A stretch of DNA of 64,000 bases. It comes from Candidatus Epulonipiscium viviparus (GTDB lineage Bacteria; Bacillota; Clostridia; Lachnospirales; Cellulosilyticaceae). The stretch is from contig NZ_CP117982.1 in assembly GCF_030708075.1 (NCBI RefSeq), positions 124,001-188,000 of the forward strand. Direction: 5' to 3'. A program made the position numbers and the translations under genes. The notes under the pieces are model-generated. The model was not told where the DNA came from and did no database searches. It worked only from the letters and a program-made list of their open reading frames with translations. Below are positions 28,027 to 36,775 of the stretch, one piece after another. The stretch's first letter is position 1. The number at the start of each line of letters is the position of its first letter.

Positions 28027-30309
28027 GTGGTAACATTGAAAAATGAGAAAGTATGGCTATATGATAATCACAAAGTGATTTTGGATTCTGAAAATAATGA
28101 ACACAACATTACACCCGAGCAAGCAAAAGCGGGTACAATGACAGCCGAAATATTTGCGACACATAATGAGTCGGGAACTGCAGATAACCTAAAACTGAAG
28201 TTTGATTCTTTAACATCACATGACTTGACGTATGTAGGGGTAATTCAAACGGCAAAAGCAAGCGGCTTAGAAAAATTTCCAGTGCCATACGTATTGACAA
28301 ATTGCCATAATAGCTTATGTGCCGTTGGCGGTACACTCAATGATGACGACCACGTATTTGGCTTAACTGCAGCAAAGAAGTATGGCGGAATATCGGTGCC
28401 AGCCAATCAAGCGGTTATTCATCAATATATGCGTGAGATGATGGCAGGATGTGGAAAAATGGTTTTGGGAACTGATAGCCACACGAGATACGGCGCTTTA
28501 GGATGCATGGGTATTGGCGAAGGTGGCGGAGAGGTCGTAAAGCAACTACTGAGCAATACCTATGATATGAAATCTCCAGAAGTTATAATGATATATTTAG
28601 AAGGCAAGCTGCGACCAGGTGTAGGTCCGCAAGACGTATCGCTAGCTATTATTCGAGAGGTCTTTGCAAATGGGTTCCTAAAAAATAAGGTTATGGAATT
28701 TGTAGGGCCAGGAGTGAATGGGCTGTCAATGGACTTTAGAAATGGCATCGACATTATGACAACAGAGACAACTTGCTTATCTTCTATATGGATCACCGAT
28801 GAAAAGGTGCAAGAGTATTATCAGATACATCAAAGACCAGAAGAGTATAAAGAGCTAAAGCCTCAAAATGTTGCCCTATATGACGGAATGGTACACATCG
28901 ATTTATCAAAAGTGGAGTGTATGATCGCACTGCCATTTCACCCGAGCAATGCGTATACAATTAAAGAGCTGCAAGAAAATTTAGATGAGATATTGGAGAA
29001 AACTGAAAAAGCCGCGCAGAAGCAAATTAGTAATCCAAACTTAAAATTAAACTTACGCTCAAAAGTAAAAGATGGTCATTTGTATGTTGATCAGGCAGAA
29101 ATTGCGGGCTGCGCAGGTGGAATGTATGAAAATATACAAGCAGCGAAACAAATATTACAAGGATGCGAATTGACAAGCGAGTATTTTGCATTAAATATTT
29201 ATCCAGCGAGTACTCCAATATATTCAAAAATGTTAGACGACGGAAGCGCAAAAGCTTTGACACAATCAGGAGCAATCATTAAACCTGCGTTTTGTGGTCC
29301 ATGTTTTGGCGCAGGAGATGTTCCGGCTCATGACTCGTTGTCTATTAGGCATACGACCAGAAACTTCCCAAATCGTGAAGGATCTAAGCCTGGCGATGGA
29401 CAATTGGCGTCGGTCGCATTGATGGATGCGCGAAGCATAGCTGCAACAGCATTGAATGGCGGAAGATTGACTGCTGCAACAGAACTTGATTTTACCGAGC
29501 CAGAAGTGACTTATACTTTTGATCCACTTCCATACAAACGTGTATATAATGGATTTCAATCTCCACAAGCAAAGGAAGCCTTAAAACTTGGACCAAATAT
29601 TACAGAGTGGCCAGAAATGGTAGCGCTAAAAGATGACATTCTATTAAAAGTCGCATCAGTAATAAAAGATGATGTTACAACAACCGATGAGCTGATACCA
29701 TCTGGTGACGCATCGACGTATCGATCTAATCCTAAGAAGATGTCTGAATTTACATTATCTAGACGTGATCCACAATACGTTAGTACTGCAAAAGAAATGC
29801 TAGAACTCGAAGAAGAAAGAAGATTGGTCGAGAAAAATTCCAAAACGACGCTAACAAGTGAGTTGATCGAGCTAATATCGAAAGTTGCACCAGAAAAAGA
29901 TATGTCAACATTCGTGAAAAATACAGGATTTGGCAGTGTAGTATATGCAGTAAAGCCAGGCGACGGCTCGGCACGTGAGCAAGCAGCATCTTGCCAGAAG
30001 GTATTGGGCGGGCTTGCCAACATTGCGGTTGAATATGCCACTAAGCGTTACCGTTCAAACTTAGTAAACTGGGGAATCTTGCCGTTTACAGCAGATAAGA
30101 GTGTTATGGATCAGCTAAATAGAAATGACTATATATACATCAAAGATATCAGAACTCAGCTGCAAAACAATGTGAAAACAAGCGACGCAATAGTTATTAG
30201 TGAAGATGGTACAACTAAAACGATAAAATTATATTTAAATGATATAGCACCAGAAGAGAAAGAAGTACTACTAGAAGGTTCGTTGATTAATTTTTATAAG
30301 AACGTTTAA
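28027..30309 (+). CDS. Aconitase-superfamily hydratase (YbhJ-like)
   Basis: 760 residues. Fe-S cluster ligands appear as Cys362 (AGCAGG) and Cys423/Cys426 (FCGPCFGAG). Substrate-site elements include LGTDSHTRYGALGC and GEGGGEVVKQLL. The C-terminal swivel domain contains SCQKVLGGLANIAVEYATKR and NWGILPF. The size and lack of a plain aconitase pattern place it with E. coli YbhJ-type hydratases. Aconitases interconvert hydroxy- and unsaturated di/tricarboxylates, so here it may form citrate or citramalate for the lyase. GTG start 12 bases after AAGGAG. Confidence 0.8.
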   Translation: MVTLKNEKVWLYDNHKVILDSENNEHNITPEQAKAGTMTAEIFATHNESGTADNLKLKFDSLTSHDLTYVGVIQTAKASGLEKFPVPYVLTNCHNSLCAVGGTLNDDDHVFGLTAAKKYGGISVPANQAVIHQYMREMMAGCGKMVLGTDSHTRYGALGCMGIGEGGGEVVKQLLSNTYDMKSPEVIMIYLEGKLRPGVGPQDVSLAIIREVFANGFLKNKVMEFVGPGVNGLSMDFRNGIDIMTTETTCLSSIWITDEKVQEYYQIHQRPEEYKELKPQNVALYDGMVHIDLSKVECMIALPFHPSNAYTIKELQENLDEILEKTEKAAQKQISNPNLKLNLRSKVKDGHLYVDQAEIAGCAGGMYENIQAAKQILQGCELTSEYFALNIYPASTPIYSKMLDDGSAKALTQSGAIIKPAFCGPCFGAGDVPAHDSLSIRHTTRNFPNREGSKPGDGQLASVALMDARSIAATALNGGRLTAATELDFTEPEVTYTFDPLPYKRVYNGFQSPQAKEALKLGPNITEWPEMVALKDDILLKVASVIKDDVTTTDELIPSGDASTYRSNPKKMSEFTLSRRDPQYVSTAKEMLELEEERRLVEKNSKTTLTSELIELISKVAPEKDMSTFVKNTGFGSVVYAVKPGDGSAREQAASCQKVLGGLANIAVEYATKRYRSNLVNWGILPFTADKSVMDQLNRNDYIYIKDIRTQLQNNVKTSDAIVISEDGTTKTIKLYLNDIAPEEKEVLLEGSLINFYKNV

Positions 30310-30317
30310 TATATCAA

Positions 30318-30343
30318 ATCCCTCGCTGCTACTGGTGAGGGAT
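30318..30343 (+). other. Intercistronic hairpin between hydratase and PrpF-like genes
   Basis: ATCCCTC (30318-30324) pairs with GAGGGAT (30337-30343). No T-run follows, so it is more likely an RNA-processing or stability element than a full terminator. Confidence 0.5.
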
Positions 30344-30378
30344 CAAAAATATTTATAAAAAATGGAGGAGTATTAAAT

Positions 30379-31512
30379 ATGAATAAAATCGAATGTGTAA
30401 TTTTTAGAGGCGGAACAAGTAAGGGTGTATTTATTTTGGAAGATAAGTTGCCAAAAGATAAAGAGCTTTGGGACGGAATCTTGCTATCGCTGATGGGAAG
30501 CCCAGATAAATTGCAAATAGATGGATTAGGCGGAGCGACATCTACCACTAGCAAGGTTGCTATAATATCAAAATCAGACAACCCGGATTGGGACGTTAAT
30601 TATACATTTGCGCAAGTATCGATCGACAAAGCTTTGATATCATATAAGGGAAATTGTGGAAATATTTCTTCTGCAGTAGGTCCATATGCAATAGAAAAGG
30701 GTTTGGTAGATCCGGTAGACGGCGAGACTGTCGTGCGTATATATAACACCAATACCAACAAAGTGATTTACTCTCATGTGCAAACGCCAAATAAAGAAGT
30801 AAGCTATGAGGGAGACTTTCAAATAGCCGGAGTTCCGGGATCATCTAGCGTTGTAAAGTTGGCGTTTAAAGATCCTGCGGGGTCTATGACCGGAAAACTC
30901 CTTCCGACTGGCAATGCGGTAGATACTTTGGAAATACCAAACTATAAGCCAGTAGAAGTATCGTTGGTAGACTCTTCAAATCCGTTGGTCTTTATCAAAG
31001 CATCTGATGTTGGATTAAAAGGAACAGAGCTTCCAGCAGATATAGACAAAGATCCAGCAATGCTAAATCTTTTAGAAACTATAAGAGGAGTGGCGGCAGT
31101 AAAGCTTGGGTTTATTGCAGATTATAAAGAATCGGCTGAGAAAAGTCCGGGAGTGCCAAAGCTGACTATTGTTTCTGAAGCGGCAGACTATGTAACATCT
31201 CAGGGAGAAGAAATTAAGGCAGAGAGCATGGATATTTTAGGAAGAATGATGTCTATGCAATTAACTCACAAAACATACGCACTAACTGGAGCGCTCTGTA
31301 CTGCTACAGCTGCAAATATCGAGGGATCTGTTGTAAATAAAGTGGTACGAAAAGGATTTGATCCTGCAAGCATTACGATAGCGCATCCGGGTGGGTTGAT
31401 GCAAAACGGCGTGGAATGCGTTATAAATTCAAACAACGAAATTGAAGTACCGTGGGTATATGGCTACAGAACTGCGAGATACATCATGGATGGCGTCGCT
31501 TTTTATAGATAA
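30379..31512 (+). CDS. PrpF family isomerase (YbhH / aconitate-type delta-isomerase)
   Basis: 377 residues. Family features include VIFRGGTSKGVFILEDKLP, GLGGATSTTSKVAIIS and NCGNISSAVGPYAIEKGLV, the last containing a conserved Cys region of the diaminopimelate-epimerase-like fold. PrpF proteins move double bonds in methylaconitate, oxalomesaconate or aconitate. Paired with an aconitase-like hydratase it could turn a non-standard isomer into the hydratase substrate. TGGAGGAG precedes the ATG. Confidence 0.85.
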   Translation: MNKIECVIFRGGTSKGVFILEDKLPKDKELWDGILLSLMGSPDKLQIDGLGGATSTTSKVAIISKSDNPDWDVNYTFAQVSIDKALISYKGNCGNISSAVGPYAIEKGLVDPVDGETVVRIYNTNTNKVIYSHVQTPNKEVSYEGDFQIAGVPGSSSVVKLAFKDPAGSMTGKLLPTGNAVDTLEIPNYKPVEVSLVDSSNPLVFIKASDVGLKGTELPADIDKDPAMLNLLETIRGVAAVKLGFIADYKESAEKSPGVPKLTIVSEAADYVTSQGEEIKAESMDILGRMMSMQLTHKTYALTGALCTATAANIEGSVVNKVVRKGFDPASITIAHPGGLMQNGVECVINSNNEIEVPWVYGYRTARYIMDGVAFYR

Positions 31513-31536
31513 GATTTATAGATAAGATCAAAATGC

Positions 31537-31566
31537 CTCATCTCTAGTTTTTTATATAGGGATGAG
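31537..31566 (+). other. Intercistronic hairpin before citD
   Basis: CTCATCTCTA (31537-31546) pairs with TAGGGATGAG (31557-31566) with one G-U pair around a T-rich loop. There is no T-run after the stem. It may modulate expression between the isomerase and lyase genes. Confidence 0.45.
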
Positions 31567-31594
31567 TTAATTAAAATATTGGAGGTGTTAGGTT

Positions 31595-31894
31595 ATGGAA
31601 GCAATGAAACTGCAAGAAACTGCTGCAGCAGGAACTTTAGAATCGAGTGACATACAAATTATTATTGAACCAGCCAAAGCGGGATCGGGAATTAAATTGG
31701 ACCTACAGAGTGCAGTGATGGCTCAATTTGGAGAGCAAATAGAGGCAGTAATTTTGGAGACGATAAAAAATCTTGGAGTTGCAGATGCCAAAGTTTTTGC
31801 TAACGACAAAGGGGCAATAGACGCGGTAATAATAAGTAGAGTGCAAACCGCAATATATCGTAGTGCTAAAACTAGTACGTATAAATGGTTTTAA
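31595..31894 (+). CDS. citD: Citrate lyase acyl carrier protein (gamma subunit)
   Basis: 99 residues, the normal CitD length. AAAGTLESSDIQI holds the prosthetic-group Ser at residue 17, equivalent to Ser14 of Klebsiella CitD, to which phosphoribosyl-dephospho-CoA is attached. The C-terminal DDKGA-like NDKGAIDAVIISRVQTA is also conserved. GGAGG lies nine bases before the ATG. It begins the citD-E-F-XG-C block. Confidence 0.95.
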   Translation: MEAMKLQETAAAGTLESSDIQIIIEPAKAGSGIKLDLQSAVMAQFGEQIEAVILETIKNLGVADAKVFANDKGAIDAVIISRVQTAIYRSAKTSTYKWF

Positions 31895-31906
31895 GGGGGG
31901 AATCAA

Positions 31907-32818
31907 ATGAAGCTAAGACGTTCGATGTTATTTTTACCAGCAAACAATCCGGGGCTAATTAGAGATGTTCATATTTATAAACCAGATTCGGTGATGTTTG
32001 ATTTAGAAGATGCGATAGCGATGAGTGAAAAAGACGCAGCTAGAATATTGATACATAATATGCTAAAAGCTTTAAAGGATATTTATCAAGAATTAGAAAT
32101 CGAAACAGTAGTTCGAATTAACGCATTGACAACTAAATTTTGGGAGCAAGATTTAGCTGCAGTGGTGAGTGCAGGAGTGGACATGGTAAGAATCCCCATG
32201 ACAGAGCATCCGGAAGATGTAATAACGGCTTCTGATTATATATCACAAATTGAAAAGCAATGCGGAAGAGAAGAAGGTTCGACCAAAATTATGGTAGCAA
32301 TTGAAACGGCTCTGGGAGTAATGAACAGCTTTGAAATTGCAAAAACTAAGTATAAAACCGATCGGTTGGTTGCGATGGCATTAAGCGCCGAAGACTTTGT
32401 TACCAGCATGAAAACATCTAGATCGATTTCGGGAGAAGAGTTGTTTACGGCCAGAGGAATGATTGCCATGGCGGCGAGAGCGTGCGACCTTGAGGTGTTA
32501 GATACGGTATATACCGACATTAACAATGACGAAGGATTTTTGAAGGAGGCCAACCTAATTAAGACCATGGGATTTGGCGGAAAGTCTTTGATACATCCAA
32601 AACAAGTTGAATTAATTCATAGCGTATTTACTCCAACAGAAACAGAAATAATTAAGGCTCAAAAAATTATTAGGGCTACCAACAAAGCTGCAGCGCAAAA
32701 TTTGGGCGTGTTTACCGTTGATGGCAAAATGGTTGATGGGCCAATAATTGAGAGAGCAAGACGAGTGATTCAATTGGCAATGGCAACAAACCTAATAAGT
32801 GAGGAGGATGCGCAATGA
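31907..32818 (+). CDS. citE: Citrate lyase beta subunit (citryl-ACP lyase)
   Basis: 303 residues of the HpcH/HpaI-like CitE family: RRSMLFLPANNPGLIRDVHI, DSVMFDLEDAIAMSEKDAAR with the acidic metal ligands, and GKSLIHPKQVELIHSVF. It cleaves citryl-ACP to acetyl-ACP and oxaloacetate. A citramalyl or related substrate is possible given the cluster context. AGGGGGGAATC precedes the ATG, and the stop overlaps citF (ATGA). Confidence 0.95.
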   Translation: MKLRRSMLFLPANNPGLIRDVHIYKPDSVMFDLEDAIAMSEKDAARILIHNMLKALKDIYQELEIETVVRINALTTKFWEQDLAAVVSAGVDMVRIPMTEHPEDVITASDYISQIEKQCGREEGSTKIMVAIETALGVMNSFEIAKTKYKTDRLVAMALSAEDFVTSMKTSRSISGEELFTARGMIAMAARACDLEVLDTVYTDINNDEGFLKEANLIKTMGFGGKSLIHPKQVELIHSVFTPTETEIIKAQKIIRATNKAAAQNLGVFTVDGKMVDGPIIERARRVIQLAMATNLISEEDAQ

Positions 32819-34335
32819 GCAGGGTAAACAAAAAATTGTTGAAACAGATTAAGGGCTACGGATCACGAAAGCCATATAAAAATCCATATACTGCGTTAAA
32901 CATTAATAAGAAGGAAGATATACGAAGAAATAAAGTGGTAGATTCATTGAAAGAAGCGATACAAAAAAGTGGGTTATCTGATGGAATGACAATATCTTTT
33001 TGCCATCATTTTAGAGATGGGGATAAGTTACTGATGCAAACGATAGAAGTTATTGCTAGCCTCGGTATTAAAGATTTGCGAATAGCAGCAAGTTCGCTAA
33101 CATCTGCTCACGACGGGCTTATAGCATATATAGAATCTGGTGTGGTCACGAGATTAGAAACAAGCGGCATTCGCTCCAAGCTTGCAAAAGCAGTTTCAGA
33201 AGGAATTATGGGCGATAAGCCTGTGGTAATTCGTTCGCATGGTGGGCGTGCCCGAGCAATTGCAGAGGGTGACGTTAAAATTGATGTGGCATTTATAGGA
33301 GCGCCGTCAGCAGACTGTATGGGCAATGCCAACGGTGTAAACGGCAAGTCTCCGTGTGGGGCTATGGGATATGCCATGGTGGACGCCGCACATGCAGCAA
33401 AAGTGATTGTTGTAACCGACTGCTTAGTGCCGTACCCAAACTTTCCGCAAAGTATTATTCAAACTCAGGTTGATTATGTAGTAGTAGTCGATGAGATAGG
33501 CGATCCAAAAGGCATAATGACTGGCGCAACAAGAGCTGTTAGCAATCCCAAAGAGCTTCTTATGGCCAAAAATGTTGTGGAGGTTATGAAAGCTTCGGGA
33601 CTATTTGTAGATGGATTTTCAATGCAAACTGGCTCGGGAGGCGCATCGTTGGCAGTCAACAAATTTATTAAGGATGAGCTGGTTAAGCAAGACATAAAAA
33701 TAAGTTATGCATTAGGTGGATTAACATCCGCAATGTGTGAAATACTAGAAGAAGGATTAGTTCACAAGGTTCTCGATACACAGTCATTTGACCAAGTGGC
33801 AGGAGAATCGTTAAAAAATAATATCAATCACATTGAGATTAGCGCTGATTATTACGCATCGATTGGAAACAAATCCGCAGCAGTTGATAAGCTAGACTTT
33901 GTGGTGCTCTCCGCATTAGAGATAGATAAGGACTTTAATGTAAACGTAATATCTGGATCAGACGGCATAATCCGTGCGGCATCAGGAGGGCATAGCGACA
34001 CTGCAGCTATGGCAAAAGTTGCAATAATAGTTGCACCACTAACTCGCGGAAGGATTGCAACCATTATAGATAAAGTAACTACAATAGTAACCCCAGGAGA
34101 TACAATCGATGTAGTGGTAACAGATTATGGAACTATCGTAAATCCAAAACGCAGTGACTTAATCGAAAAATTTAAGAAGCAAAACATAAAGTTACTTACA
34201 ATGGAAAGGGCTCGTGAGCTAGCAACAAAACTGGTTGGCACGCCGGCACCTATCGAGTTTGATGACCAAATCGTTGCAGTTGTGGAATATAGAGACGGCT
34301 CGATTATAGATGTAATTAGGAAAAGCAAAGCATAA
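32815..34335 (+). CDS. citF: Citrate lyase alpha subunit (acetyl-ACP:citrate ACP-transferase)
   Basis: 506 residues of the CitF family: ISFCHHFRDGDKLL, HGGRARAIAEGDVKIDVAFI, and GSGGASLAVNKFI. It swaps the acetyl group on the acyl carrier for citrate so that CitE can act. Translationally coupled to citE by a four-base overlap. Length agrees with the family. Confidence 0.95.
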   Translation: MSRVNKKLLKQIKGYGSRKPYKNPYTALNINKKEDIRRNKVVDSLKEAIQKSGLSDGMTISFCHHFRDGDKLLMQTIEVIASLGIKDLRIAASSLTSAHDGLIAYIESGVVTRLETSGIRSKLAKAVSEGIMGDKPVVIRSHGGRARAIAEGDVKIDVAFIGAPSADCMGNANGVNGKSPCGAMGYAMVDAAHAAKVIVVTDCLVPYPNFPQSIIQTQVDYVVVVDEIGDPKGIMTGATRAVSNPKELLMAKNVVEVMKASGLFVDGFSMQTGSGGASLAVNKFIKDELVKQDIKISYALGGLTSAMCEILEEGLVHKVLDTQSFDQVAGESLKNNINHIEISADYYASIGNKSAAVDKLDFVVLSALEIDKDFNVNVISGSDGIIRAASGGHSDTAAMAKVAIIVAPLTRGRIATIIDKVTTIVTPGDTIDVVVTDYGTIVNPKRSDLIEKFKKQNIKLLTMERARELATKLVGTPAPIEFDDQIVAVVEYRDGSIIDVIRKSKA

Positions 34336-34350
34336 GAGAGGTAGATATGT

Positions 34351-35664
34351 ATGATAGAAGAATTTTTGTATGCTAGAGAACAGAGAGTAGCGCATCAGAA
34401 TGAGTTGTGTAGCCAGCATCCGCAAAAGACGTTGGTTACTTTGAAAATCAATTATCCCGGTTTAGAAAAAAGCAACTATATAAATGACAGTATAATAAAA
34501 GCTTTGGCTGCAGAAATTTTATCGTACTATCCAGAAATAGTCTATCACGAAAGTTATGAAAGCTTGGAAGGGCTCATTTATCACTTTATATTTGATGCCT
34601 CGCTAACGGCAACAAAAGAAGAGATGGTATCGCTGGAAGAAAATCATCAATTGGGTCGTTTGGTAGATATAGACGTATATAATTTGGGAGCTGCGATATC
34701 TCGCAAAGACCTGGGGCTGCCGGTGAGAAAGTGTTTTATCTGCAGCAACGATGCTCACATATGCTCTAGGGCAAGAACTCATAGCATCGACGCAATAGCC
34801 TCTCATTTTAGATGCGCATATGCCGATTACGCATCGACCACGGCAGAAATTACAAAGATAGCTGAAGAATTGGCAATGCTTGCAACAAAGGCTATCGTGT
34901 GTGAAGTATCAACATACCCATCGTTTGGCTTGGTATCTCCAGTATCGAACGGTGCGCATACCGACATGGATTATTACATGTTTTTGGATAGTGCCATGGC
35001 GATAAAACCGTTTTTGAAAAAAATGGCAATAATGGGATATAGTTTTCATAGCCCGTTGCGTATTTTCAACGCTATACGTACTGTAGGAAAGGCGGCAGAA
35101 GCAGCGATGTTTGCAGCAACAGGCGGCGTTAATACTCATAAGGGAGTAATATTTTTGATGGGTATTTGCATTAGCGCAGTAGCAAAAAATAAGTTTGGAG
35201 AAACTGAAAGTGTTAGCGAAATCATTGAATCTATGACGCAAAATATACTGTATGACTTTGAAAATTTGCAGGATAAAGCGGAGCTAACGCACGGAGAACA
35301 GTTATACGTTCGATATGGATTTACAGGTGTTCGAGGGCAAGTCAAAGATGGGTTGAAAGTAATTTTTGAATATATTGTTCCGAAATACAAAAATAGTGAG
35401 CTGCCAAAAAGGGAACTGTATTGCCAAATTTTAATTGAGTTGATGGCTTTGGTAGACGATAGTACAGTTGTGTATCGGCATAATTTTGATATGTTGAAGA
35501 AGGTTAAACAAGATGCGCAAACGATTTTGGCTGCAGGAGGAATAAGTACAAAAGAAGGCTTGACACTTGTGGAGAAAATAGGTGCGGAATATATAGCAAA
35601 CAGAGTGAGTTCTGGCGGATGCGCTGACTTGCTTAGCATTAGTATTTTTATTTTAGCAGTGTAG
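34351..35664 (+). CDS. citXG: Fused CitX-CitG: prosthetic-group transferase and triphosphoribosyl-dephospho-CoA synthase
   Basis: 437 residues. Residues 1-~155 are CitX-like (apo-citrate lyase phosphoribosyl-dephospho-CoA transferase; GRLVDIDVYNLGAAISRKDL, RKCFICSNDAHICSRARTHS). Residues ~165-437 are CitG-like (YPSFGLVSPVSNGAHTDMDY, GGVNTHKGVIFLMG, FTGVRGQ, SSGGCADLL). Together they build and attach the cofactor of CitD. The fusion is known in other Gram-positive and Haemophilus-type clusters. GAGAGGTAG precedes the start. Confidence 0.92.
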   Translation: MIEEFLYAREQRVAHQNELCSQHPQKTLVTLKINYPGLEKSNYINDSIIKALAAEILSYYPEIVYHESYESLEGLIYHFIFDASLTATKEEMVSLEENHQLGRLVDIDVYNLGAAISRKDLGLPVRKCFICSNDAHICSRARTHSIDAIASHFRCAYADYASTTAEITKIAEELAMLATKAIVCEVSTYPSFGLVSPVSNGAHTDMDYYMFLDSAMAIKPFLKKMAIMGYSFHSPLRIFNAIRTVGKAAEAAMFAATGGVNTHKGVIFLMGICISAVAKNKFGETESVSEIIESMTQNILYDFENLQDKAELTHGEQLYVRYGFTGVRGQVKDGLKVIFEYIVPKYKNSELPKRELYCQILIELMALVDDSTVVYRHNFDMLKKVKQDAQTILAAGGISTKEGLTLVEKIGAEYIANRVSSGGCADLLSISIFILAV

Positions 35665-35724
35665 ATATGACGTTTTTATTATATTGCAGTAGTGTGATAT
35701 AAATATTATGAAAGGGTGACCGAC

Positions 35725-36729
35725 GTGTATTATAGTGAGAGTATTGAGGAGATTTTTACAAAGCGAGAAAAAGTAGAGGTAACATATTTTTTAGAGAAGT
35801 TTGGGTTACAATATGGAGATGTAGAAGACACGATTGTTATACGCGACAATAATCAGATTATTGCAACCTGTTCAAGAGCACAGAATGTGTTAAAATGTTT
35901 TGCCATAGCAGAAGAATACCAAGGGTTAGGACTCACTAATACGTTAATTTCTCACATGACGCAAAAATTATACGCTGAGGGGATTTACCACCATTTTATA
36001 TTTACAAAACCAGACAATGTAGAGATCTTTGCAAGCTTAGGATATAGGCATATTTCTTCTACCAGCAAGGTTGCATTGCTAGAAATAGGAAATAACAGCA
36101 TTGTATCGGCTCTAGATCAATTAAAAGATGACTATCATATAGATACCTCCAAAGAATATGCGGCAATTGTAATGAACTGTAATCCATTTACGTTAGGACA
36201 TAAATATCTCATAGAACAAGCTAGCCTCGAAAATGAGAATGTAATAGTATTTATTGTAGAAGAGGACAAATCAGCCTTTAAATTTAGAGATCGAATAGAG
36301 TTAGTTCGTCAGGGTGTTAAAGAATTTGGCAACGTTGTTGTTTTGCCGGCCAGTAAATATATCATTTCACAAGCAACGTTTCCGACGTACTTCATTAAAC
36401 AAAATGATGATGCGACAGCGATATATACCGAACTTGACTGCAGCATATTTGGCAAATATTTTGTGAATGCCTTAAACATCAAGAAGCGATACGTTGGCAA
36501 TGAACCGAATTGCAACTTAACCAGTAGCTACAACGACACGATGAAAAAGGTACTGCCTAGTTATGGGATAGATGTACGAGTGGTCAATCGCAAAGAAATT
36601 GATGCGACTCCTATTAGTGCAACAGAGGTTCGAAAATTGTTAGATCAACACGAGTTTGAAAAAATCAAAGCGTTGGTTCCGAATACCACGTATAACTTTT
36701 TACTAGCCGATATGAAGATATCAGCATAA
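35725..36729 (+). CDS. citC: [Citrate (pro-3S)-lyase] ligase
   Basis: About 334 residues. The N-terminal GNAT-like region (FAIAEEYQGLGLTNTLISHM) is followed by a nucleotidyltransferase domain with MNCNPFTLGHKYLIEQA (the HxGH-type motif). CitC acetylates the CitD cofactor with ATP and acetate to activate the lyase. I prefer the GTG six bases after AAAGGGTG over the GTG nine bases upstream, which overlaps that site. In many clusters citC comes first; here it is last and followed by a strong terminator. Confidence 0.93.
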   Translation: MYYSESIEEIFTKREKVEVTYFLEKFGLQYGDVEDTIVIRDNNQIIATCSRAQNVLKCFAIAEEYQGLGLTNTLISHMTQKLYAEGIYHHFIFTKPDNVEIFASLGYRHISSTSKVALLEIGNNSIVSALDQLKDDYHIDTSKEYAAIVMNCNPFTLGHKYLIEQASLENENVIVFIVEEDKSAFKFRDRIELVRQGVKEFGNVVVLPASKYIISQATFPTYFIKQNDDATAIYTELDCSIFGKYFVNALNIKKRYVGNEPNCNLTSSYNDTMKKVLPSYGIDVRVVNRKEIDATPISATEVRKLLDQHEFEKIKALVPNTTYNFLLADMKISA

Positions 36730-36736
36730 ACTACAT

Positions 36737-36771
36737 AAGCCACCTTGCTTACACTAGAAGGTGGCTTTTTT
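36737..36771 (+). terminator. Rho-independent terminator of the citrate lyase operon
   Basis: AAGCCACCTT (36737-36746) pairs perfectly with AAGGTGGCTT (36758-36767), followed by T residues through 36771. It lies between convergent citC and abgT-like genes. Confidence 0.9.
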
Positions 36772-36775
36772 GCGT

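Noticed and set aside
29556-30041. 161-codon minus-strand frame opposite the aconitase-like gene
   Set aside because: Fully contained antisense to a gene with strong family motifs; no binding site or recognisable domain.
34909-35639. Minus-strand frames opposite citXG
   Set aside because: Antisense shadows with no protein family features.
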